Origin: Phoronis ovalis
Lineage: Eukaryota; Phoronida; Phoronidae
Direction: 5' to 3'
Length of the DNA: 11,477 bases
Assembly (NCBI GenBank): GCA_028565635.1
Contig: JAOXYB010029290.1
Location: 1 to 11,477 of the forward strand
Both the position numbers and the translations under genes were made by a program. The first letter of the stretch is position 1. Each line of letters opens with the position of its first letter. The notes beneath the pieces are model-generated. The model had not been told where the DNA came from. It searched no databases and worked only from the letters and a program-made list of their open reading frames with translations. This document shows, piece by piece, positions 6,601 to 11,477 of this stretch.

Positions 6601-8790
6601 ACCCTACTTTCACATGCCCAAAACACATTTGCAGCATGCATGCATTGTATGATTTCAGTCCCCACAATATCTACCATCGCCTATGGGCTTAGCTTCTGAA
6701 GCTCCTATTGTGTCATACCTTTTGACTGTTTTGCAGCAGCAGTAAGAATATCACCATCAGCTTTCCTCTTTACTGTAGCTGGAGGAGGCATTTGTTTACT
6801 GATGGGCTGGGTGGCTTTATTTTTCACAGCAAAAACATTCTAAAGAAAATTGAAGACAGTGTTTAATAGTTAGTAGGTATGTGAAATCAGCCTGGATGTT
6901 TCTTCGTTAGTTACTATTACTGAACTGTCCCAAAATATGGATAGTCCATATATAATAGGAGTGTTAAAAATGTATGATGAGTTAGATTGAATAACTATTT
7001 CAACAAAAAACTTTTTGGAATACGCTATCCCCTTCTACTCATAGCTTTGTACAAAGCTTCCAGGTTGGAATAACATGCAAAACAATGTTCATAAACATAA
7101 CAAATGCTGGAAAAAGTATAGTATTGCCCTGAAATGAATGGCATGTCGTTCCAAAGTGCATTCAATTAATTAACTTTTAAAAAACAATCAGTTTTATAAT
7201 TCTCTATTCAACATGATTCTACAGTGTAGTGATAAGTCTCCGAGACTATTTTTTTACATAAAAATACCTCTTTATGTGTCCTGCCTTGCGTGTGAGCATT
7301 CCACAGCAAATTTGACTTCACTTGACAATTGCATAGTACACAATACAGTTGACCAAGGTTGTTATATCTGAGGGGTGGTTAAAGTTATCATTATCCGACA
7401 GTGTTATAACTATTTCTAAATGCAGCGTATTGATAAGATTAAACAGTAAATAATGTGCAACATGTGTGATTGACAACTGTTATCCACACAAAATCTAATC
7501 ATCGGAATCATGAATCTAACAGGCACTATGTCTAGCAATTCAATGCCTTCAATACGTTGCATTGTTTAAACAGTTTCCTGGAAAATATGATTAAGACCTC
7601 AAATTTGGAATCACTATACCCGCACAAAATTGAATACCATAATTTGTAGAAAACACTGGATTAGTCCCATAGCATACTATTTTGCGCCGTATTTGATTTC
7701 ATTTGCCAAGCTATTGAATCGCAGTCACGAATCTCGTAAACAAAAGTGTATTATCTGGTACTTTTGGTACTATGCGACATGTCTGTCTGGGATTTGGTAT
7801 ATGATTGGAAGGCTGGGTCCATATGCGTACGCAAGAAATTGTCTTAAAAGGAGTAATTTTTCATCAACTAGGCACGTACATGTAAGATCCATTTTGCATT
7901 TAGGTTATGTATATTTAGCAAAATATTGGCAAAAATGGTGATGTTTTTAGAATGCTAAGATTTGCCAAAAACATATGTTTTTCACTATCAGACACTGATG
8001 TATAAAAAGTGCAAGTTTTTTTTCAATTGATGTCTGCCAAAGGGTTACTTTTATATAGGTCTGCATGTCTGCCAAAAGGTGTTTTCAGCAGTCTTATATA
8101 TGCATTTAGGGCCCGGCGGTACTTGCCAAAAAACTTGGTACGGGTGCAAGCCCAAATGTAAGTAAACATTCCAAACATTTACCCCACAGTAAAAAAAACT
8201 CTTAGACCTAGTAAATGTAGATCACATGGCAAAAACGGTCAACAAAATCCTATACATTTACAACCAAAAATGCGGCACCCTGAAGTAAATAATAATTTTA
8301 TATGAAAATATATAACCATGGTAACAGGCTAAGCACACCCCATGCACATGGCAAAAAGAGTAAGACTAATACTAGTACGTGCTAAATAAACATAAAGTTA
8401 CCCCATGATGAAAGTAGAGGGTGAAAAAAGGGTCCATGGGACGACACATACTAGTATATACAGTCACAGTGAATCGCAGTACCCATCGGGTTTTGGGGCT
8501 AAGTTTAAAACCAATGTTCGTGCATGTGAACTCATCGTTAACCCCCATGCCGTTTAACACAAGAATTAAGTCAAGAAAGTGACCCCTCTCCGGGACAAGT
8601 CACAAGTTTGACAAACAAGATAGGTAATCTACTCTTTCTGTGGATTAACGGATGTATATTCTCATAGGCAAGGATACTTCGCAAGTGGTGATTCAATTTT
8701 CATTGTTGCCGTTTTACTGGACCTCTGCTCCTTCATTAAACGGCGTAATTCGTCTTTGCTCACTACTTTCTTCTTGCTGGTTGCCGCCAT
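574..8790 (-). CDS. ZNF830: ZNF830-like C2H2 zinc-finger splicing factor, five N-terminal coding exons (3' part outside window)
   Basis: Joined minus-strand exons 8790-8678, 7367-7268, 6839-6719, 5521-5360 and 695-574 read as one frame of 206 residues, with splice phases 2, 0, 1, 1 and 0. Recognisable ZNF830 (CCDC16/Omcg1) blocks are, in order: a basic N-terminus with DELRRLMKE and IESPLAKYN (residues about 8-40); a C2H2 finger C47-x2-C50-x12-H63-x5-H69; a Lys/Pro/Ala linker (72-112); and an acidic Ser/Glu region ending in LPEGFFDDPKMDAK (193-206). In vertebrates ZNF830 is a nuclear protein found with the XAB2/Aquarius intron-binding complex of the spliceosome and is needed for early embryonic survival; transfer of that role here is by homology. 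Family members are about 370 residues, so the C-terminal coiled-coil half should lie left of position 1. Intron 4 contains a complete receptor gene on the other strand. Identity is very likely; exact borders rest on splice consensus only. Confidence 0.95.
1634..2743 (+). CDS. GRL exon 1 (N-terminus to TM6)
   Basis: This long exon encodes residues 1-370 and ends at CTGAATCACGCA|GTAAGT, a near-perfect donor in phase 0. Residues 56-73 (IYSIFEPWFVVMKLFGLF) form the amphipathic block with a KLxGLF core that commonly precedes TM1 in this superfamily. The first six hydrophobic segments follow. Reading through the donor would give only 18 more residues before a stop, which supports splicing. Carrying six TMs in one exon, with the short C-terminal part split over small exons, is a common layout in this superfamily. 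Confidence 0.93.
1634..4027 (+). CDS. gustatory receptor-like (GRL) seven-transmembrane protein, three exons
   Basis: Exons 1634-2743, 3404-3559 and 3917-4027 join in phase 0 to give 458 residues and a TAA stop. The hydrophobicity pattern gives seven membrane segments at roughly 98-116, 130-155, 188-212, 238-265, 315-334, 342-365 and 423-437. A long polar N-terminus precedes them and a charged loop (about 266-310) lies between the fourth and fifth, as in insect-type receptors with a cytoplasmic N-terminus. The last segment carries TYFVLMIQF (429-437), the TY-x5-QF signature of the gustatory/odorant receptor superfamily. Phase-0 introns near the 3' end are also typical. Insect members form ligand-gated cation channels; the ligand and role of non-arthropod GRLs are mostly unknown, and I assign none here. 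The gene lies antisense inside ZNF830 intron 4. An in-frame TAA at 1589 bounds the N-terminus. Met9 (1658) has the better context (A at -3, G at +4) and could be the real start. Confidence 0.94.
2744..3403 (+). other. GRL intron 1
   Basis: This 660-base AT-rich intron runs from GTAAGT to TTGCAG in phase 0. I see no coding segment or repeat in it on either strand. Confidence 0.9.
3404..3559 (+). CDS. GRL exon 2 (loop before TM7)
   Basis: The acceptor TTTTATTGCAG and donor CTAACA|GTACGT bound 52 codons (residues 371-422), phase 0 at both ends. The protein reads AHASLDTLHEFELDS, then VQVQFFLSKLTGSPIGISAM and DMFVIDKPTVLT. The pattern QxxxFLxxL, then an isoleucine- or alanine-rich step, then FxIDxxxLT just before TM7 is what gustatory receptors show here. 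Nothing in this frame is interrupted. Confidence 0.93.
3560..3916 (+). other. GRL intron 2
   Basis: This 357-base phase-0 intron runs from GTACGT to TTTCCAG. Its position just ahead of the TM7 exon matches a phase-0 intron widely conserved in the gustatory receptor superfamily. It holds only AT-rich sequence. Confidence 0.9.
3917..4027 (+). CDS. GRL exon 3 (TM7 with TY-x5-QF, C-terminal tail)
   Basis: The acceptor TTGTTTCCAG precedes ATGTTTGGTATG. The exon encodes residues 423-458 and ends at TAA (4025-4027). TM7 is MFGMIVTYFVLMIQF (423-437) with all signature residues present: T429, Y430, Q436 and F437. After QF the protein continues for 21 residues, with a Cys-Asn-Cys near the end. That tail is longer than in most insect receptors, which stop soon after the signature. 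Confidence 0.94.
   Translation: MFGMIVTYFVLMIQFKMPSVTAVEKNVLACNCTGNL
4028..4781 (+). other. probable 3' untranslated region of the GRL gene
   Basis: The 754 bases between the GRL stop and the likely poly(A) signal have no open frame of note. An ATTAAA at 4407-4412 could serve as an earlier, weaker signal. A run of TGCAT/TGCATTGCA words lies near 4136-4168. The extent of the untranslated region is inferred from the signals only. Confidence 0.5.
4782..4787 (+). terminator. candidate poly(A) signal AATAAA for the GRL gene
   Basis: This canonical AATAAA lies 755 bases past the GRL stop, and a TG-rich stretch follows (GATGGTGG, then CCGGTGTGTAAA). It is still inside ZNF830 intron 4, about 570 bases before ZNF830 exon 4, so the nested transcript can end without reaching that exon. 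Confidence 0.5.
4871..5035. repeat. G+C-richer island in ZNF830 intron 4, possible mobile element remnant
   Basis: Bases 4871-4970 contain 48 G+C in 100, well above the surrounding AT-rich intron. The island includes short G+C-rich words such as GGGTCCCGCACC. A minus-strand frame is open through it but resembles nothing I know. A fragment of an inserted element is one explanation; no terminal repeats are visible. Confidence 0.25.
5360..5521 (-). CDS. ZNF830: ZNF830 coding exon 4 (acidic region, first LPxxFFD)
   Basis: The acceptor TTACATTGTAG comes before CAGATAGTC and the donor CAGCAG|GTAAGT after the exon. It runs from phase 1 to phase 1, completing Ala112 and encoding residues 113-165 plus the first base of Asp166. 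It opens with DSLPDDFFDSSEK, holds a serine run and acidic stretch (SSSSDESEEEN, about 138-148), and ends in GLPA. That ending is the first half of a second LPxxFFD motif completed by exon 5. The acidic, Ser-rich composition fits the disordered middle of the family. Confidence 0.92.
5522..6718 (-). other. ZNF830 intron 3
   Basis: This 1197-base phase-1 intron is AT-rich apart from the tandem repeat described separately near its donor end. There is no other gene or conserved segment that I can recognise. Confidence 0.88.
6496..6673. repeat. degenerate ~60-base tandem repeat, three units
   Basis: Three units start with CCCA at about 6496, 6559 and 6617. Each runs through A(C/T)A-x-ATT(A)CAGCA, then a (G)CATGCAT or CTTGCAGTGT core, then TATGATTTCAG or TATAATTTCAG. 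The first and third units share the GCAGCATGCATGCA-like palindrome. Unit length is about 58-63 bases. The array lies in ZNF830 intron 3, about 45 bases from that intron's donor site. Confidence 0.75.
6719..6839 (-). CDS. ZNF830: ZNF830 coding exon 3 (basic linker)
   Basis: The acceptor TTTCTTTAG precedes AAT GTT TTT GCT, and the donor AAAAG|GTATGA follows. The exon adds 40 codons (residues 72-111) plus one base, in phase 0 to phase 1. It encodes a low-complexity linker rich in Lys, Pro and Ala, including QMPPPATVKRKADGD; the KRK run resembles the SVKRKAPD segment of vertebrate ZNF830 and may aid nuclear import. Homology is weaker than in exons 1, 2 and 5. The phase match on both sides and the KRKAD block support it. 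Confidence 0.88.
6840..7267 (-). other. ZNF830 intron 2
   Basis: This 428-base phase-0 intron runs from GTATTT to CTTTAG. It is AT-rich and shows nothing further. Confidence 0.9.
7268..7367 (-). CDS. ZNF830: ZNF830 coding exon 2 (C2H2 zinc finger)
   Basis: The acceptor CCCCTCAG precedes the exon and the donor GAG|GTATTT follows it. The 100 bases give one base of Lys38 plus 33 codons (residues 39-71). The exon holds the entire zinc finger, from YNNLGQLYCVLC to HTQGRTHKE. The spacing C-x2-C-x12-H-x5-H is identical to the vertebrate ZNF830 finger, and the preceding NxLGQL and following VKSxLLW residues also match. All four zinc ligands are present, so the finger looks intact. Confidence 0.96.
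7368..8677 (-). other. ZNF830 intron 1
   Basis: This 1310-base phase-2 intron runs from GTATCC to CCCTCAG. The plus strand is open from 7591 to 7941 without an ATG near its start, and the translation matches nothing I recognise. The middle (about 7955-8360) is rich in TGCCAAA words and holds a short tandem pair. No gene is supported. Confidence 0.85.
8030..8103. repeat. tandem pair of ~37-base units
   Basis: ATGTCTGCCAAAGGGTTAC... (8030-8064) and ATGTCTGCCAAAAGGTGTT... (8065-8103) are adjacent degenerate copies, 35 and 39 bases long. Both carry a TTATATA word near their end. Further TGCCAAA copies occur at about 7961 and 8125. Confidence 0.6.
8678..8790 (-). CDS. ZNF830: ZNF830 coding exon 1 (start codon)
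   Basis: The ATG at 8790-8788 sits in a strong initiation context (AAC ATG G: A at -3, G at +4). An in-frame stop occurs 48 bases upstream (8838-8836) with no ATG between, so this start is well fixed. The exon encodes 37 residues plus two bases of Lys38, including VVSKDELRRLMKEQ and KIESPLA, the conserved basic N-terminus of the family. The donor is GCGAA|GTATCC (GT at 8677-8676), leaving phase 2. The next exon restores AA|A TAT AAC, giving the conserved KYN. Confidence 0.95.
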
Positions 8791-11176
8791 GTTTCGAATT
8801 ATAGTCCTCAGAATTGCTACTAGATGTCTCACAAGTTACACGATGTTGGCATTTACCTTTAAGAAAACACAGAGAAATCCACTAAATAAAGATATTTGTG
8901 GGTTCAGTTTCATGAAAAATAATTGTTTCCATCTTTTACATTCGAAAAATTGGTCTGAAACGGAACAAATGTTATCACTGTTTGTCATACAACCAAATCC
9001 TGTCAACTAGTTTATTGTTCCATTTTTGATAAGCGGAAGTAAATAGGAACAATCCATGCCGGTAGTTTAATAGGGAGCCTGTTTTGTGAGTTTATATTTG
9101 TGTTTTAAAGAATATCCTCTTAATTGCGTATTAGATGTAATTTTAAGTAATATTTACATGTAAATGTAAATAAACATGCATAGTCGAAAATAGCTGTTTG
9201 CACACACATTCAACTTACTTAAACAAGTCGGTCAATTTACGCCTTTCCAATTAGACTGACCCCACCGTATGTCAGACAGGGTTTTCGCCTCGTCTCTTGG
9301 CAGAAATATTTCTGAAGTTCAAAACATTTCAAGTTAATTGACTTGATCTCTTGGTAAACTGAAGAAAATATAAATTTTACACCGCTTTTTCAGAATTGTT
9401 GCTACAAAACTAGAATTGGTGGTTTTTAAACTATTTTTTTTATTATCAGACAGACAGAAATTACACGCCTGCAGGGGCTGCAGGCCTATCAAATGTCAAC
9501 AACTTCTCGACAGCTTGTGATAAAAGTGACAGAACGACTGATATTAAATTATTGGGTTCAGTGAGCATTTGGTACCATTTCCTTGTGTGGAGTATTATAA
9601 GAGTCATTGCATGATTTGAGGTAAGTAAAATGGAAACATAAAATAATTACGTTTAACATTCAACTTAATTCTTTTGTAAATTCCCCGGGTGTAAATCTTA
9701 AATTTTGTTTCTGAAGTTTATAATTATACAGGCGAATTGAATGATATTAATGTTGAGTTATTTCATTCCTATCAAAAGCTGATCTGATACAAAAGTTATT
9801 TTAGCATAAAGCATAGCTAGATAGATGGATAGATCACTGGATATATGAATATTCATAGTTTTAAAATTTATTATGTAAAGCTTGATGTCTATCATAGGCA
9901 AAGATCAGCAGATTTTGTGTTGAATGCCTTCATATATTATAACTCTAGTTGTGGCTTTCCGAATGTCGATATGCAGGTTTCACTTATTCCATGCATGATC
10001 ACATATTCATTTAAATATATAATTTTTTTATATAATTTTAATAAGTCTTTAAAAATCTTCATATCATTTATATTCACAAGCAGATGGATCCAGGATTTTG
10101 TGAAACGGAAATTTCTTTATATTTCTTGGTTGTGCCTCATATTTAAACAGAACGTTAACTTTAGTTAAACTTGAAATTTAATAGACCCACAGGCACTCCA
10201 GAGATACATGCACATATTGTTTATGCATAAATTATGGATTAAAAGCAACTTACATGTAACTCAATTTCTAGAGATGCGAAATGTTGCCAGAAATGATCTG
10301 CTTGTAGAATGATCCTGCAAATGATGTTTTATTCTTAAATATTTGATGGTGTTGCTTTAGAAAGTTATATCTGTTTCCCCTTACCAACTGCATGGTGTAG
10401 ATCGACTTATTTTAGCCCGCCCGTCAGACTATAGTCTAAGGATCAGGTATTTAATGAGGGAACATGCAGACTTGATGGAAGTGCTTACACTCTCTGTTCA
10501 GTAATAGTAAAATTTAACAAGATTTTTGCATCACTAATGACAGGATATAATAACATCTAATCATCTGATTATTAATCAACTTAATGTATGACTAATATCC
10601 ACATACATTCACTGTGTATTTAGCGGCACAGCTAACTCATGGTGGCGACTGCCTGTGTATGAAATGACTCACTGGAGTCAATACACTTTTAATTTTTATC
10701 CTTTGTACAAAAATCAGAAATTGGTTATAAATTACTAATATATAAGAAAACACCTGTCACATGCTCAGATTTTTTTTCATGAGATTGGCTGATCTGATCA
10801 TCTCAAAGGAATAGTGGTTGCCTAAGCCACGTACTGCCAGTTTGAAGGAATCGTGGTGTCTCTGTTTAAATTCTAATCTCATTTCAAGACAACATGTATA
10901 TGTATATTATATATATCACCTACTTTTGCACACCTATATCTGCCAAAAATATCAGTAAATGCTTTATTGATTTCCTTTTGTAGATAAAAAATGATCTCAA
11001 AAACTGGGGACCAGCACAAATCAGGAAACAGCTATGATTAATTAAGCATCAAACTTTGGTAACCAATTGCCATCCATGTGGTCAAAACTGGTATACTGGT
11101 ATACCAGGCTTAATATCTTTATCATTTTGTTTCTGTGATTGAATTTAGAAATTCAGATTGACCTAACATATATGGA
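8791..11176. other. upstream region of ZNF830, no gene supported
   Basis: These 2.4 kb lie 5' of the ZNF830 start and should hold its promoter and 5' untranslated leader. I see no TATA box at a fitting distance. Small items noted are a palindrome plus forkhead-like site (9153-9176), an 8-base-arm hairpin (9467-9485), a strong donor-like GAG|GTAAGTAAA near 9620 on the plus strand, and a GATA-type microsatellite near 9817-9834. A 107-codon open frame at 9845-10168 is AT-driven and unconvincing. Confidence 0.6.
9467..9485. repeat. perfect 8-base inverted repeat, 3-base loop
   Basis: GCCTGCAG GGG CTGCAGGC forms a perfect, G+C-rich hairpin in an AT-rich setting. There is no T-run after it and no CTRR end nearby, so neither a terminator nor a Helitron end is supported. 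Confidence 0.6.
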
Positions 11177-11350
11177 GGGGGTACTTAGTGTATATTACCT
11201 ACTGGGGATGTGTCGCATGTTTGGGTCGCAATTTCTCGCTTCCAGGTATAATTTCGGGTCGCTATTTCATCCTTCCCTGTGTAATTTTGGGTAGTAATTA
11301 ATGTTCACGTTTTAGGTGTAAACTTGGGTAGCCTGTTTTGTTTGTTGTGG
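11177..11350 (+). repeat. dispersed repeat, right copy with degenerate ~34-base tandem units
   Basis: GGGGGTACT (11177-11185) is followed after 18 bases by GGGGATGTGTCGC (11204-11216). About four units follow, each starting GGGTCGC or GGGTAG and containing AATTTC or ATTTT, about 33-37 bases apart. The left-end copy matches in order and spacing but lies in the opposite orientation. It is probably a minisatellite-bearing mobile element remnant. Confidence 0.65.
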
Positions 11351-11477
11351 TGAAATTTCTGGTAGATATTTGTGTTTTATATGACTGATGCAGAAAGTAA
11401 AAAAGTCCACGATACGCTAGCCAGATACCAATAAACATGTCGCATGATGAACACTTACTTCCACCTATAGACAGTTA

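Noticed and set aside
7630-7941. Plus-strand open frame of 103 codons rich in Tyr and Trp
   Set aside because: It starts at a TTG, not an ATG, lies inside ZNF830 intron 1, and resembles no protein I know. An old element fragment is possible but not supported.
8372-8560. Minus-strand open frame of 62 codons in ZNF830 intron 1
   Set aside because: It was tested as a candidate zinc-finger exon; it has no C2H2 spacing and no phase-compatible splice sites, and the true exon 2 is at 7367-7268.
8756-9010. Plus-strand open frame of 84 codons over the ZNF830 start
   Set aside because: It overlaps the real exon 1 antisense and shows no family features or splice context.
9467-9485. Helitron 3' end or transcription terminator at the hairpin
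   Set aside because: No CTRR end lies within the expected distance on either strand, and no T-run follows.
9845-10168. Plus-strand open frame of 107 codons starting with ATG
   Set aside because: The translation is dominated by residues expected from AT-rich DNA, with no domain pattern. A GATCCAGGATTTTGTGAAA stretch near 10086 recalls dispersed repeats, but I cannot assign it to a family.

Overview
This is animal nuclear DNA: AT-rich, with two multi-exon protein genes, GT-AG introns, and long non-coding stretches holding decayed repeats. A gustatory-receptor-like (GRL) gene with the seventh-transmembrane TY-x5-QF signature lies next to a conserved splicing-factor gene. GRL genes of this kind are known from molluscs, annelids, cnidarians and some deuterostomes, while vertebrates lack them. 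A lophotrochozoan, perhaps a bivalve mollusc, is my best guess; the sequence does not prove it.

Two genes on opposite strands overlap. The outer gene runs on the minus strand and is the ZNF830 (CCDC16/Omcg1) orthologue. Its start codon is at 8790. Five coding exons can be traced (8790-8678, 7367-7268, 6839-6719, 5521-5360, 695-574), all with matching splice phases. Together they encode the N-terminal 206 residues: a conserved basic N-terminus, one C2H2 zinc finger, and an acidic region with three LPxxFFD motifs. The C-terminal coiled-coil part must lie left of position 1.

The inner gene is on the plus strand and lies wholly inside ZNF830 intron 4 (696-5359). It is a three-exon GRL gene (1634-2743, 3404-3559, 3917-4027) encoding a 458-residue, seven-transmembrane protein. 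Both introns are phase 0, and the last exon carries TYFVLMIQF. A poly(A) signal at 4782-4787 fits its 3' end. No shared biochemical role is implied: one gene is a nuclear RNA-processing factor and the other a membrane receptor or channel. Their overlap means each is transcribed across the other's strand.

The rest is non-coding as far as I can see. A degenerate ~60-bp tandem repeat lies in ZNF830 intron 3. A ~37-bp tandem pair and a TGCCAAA-rich stretch lie in intron 1. A G+C-richer island lies at 4871-5035. Related copies of one dispersed repeat sit in opposite orientation at the two ends of the window (about 1-127 and 11177-11350). The 2.4 kb between the ZNF830 start and the right-hand repeat shows no gene I can support.
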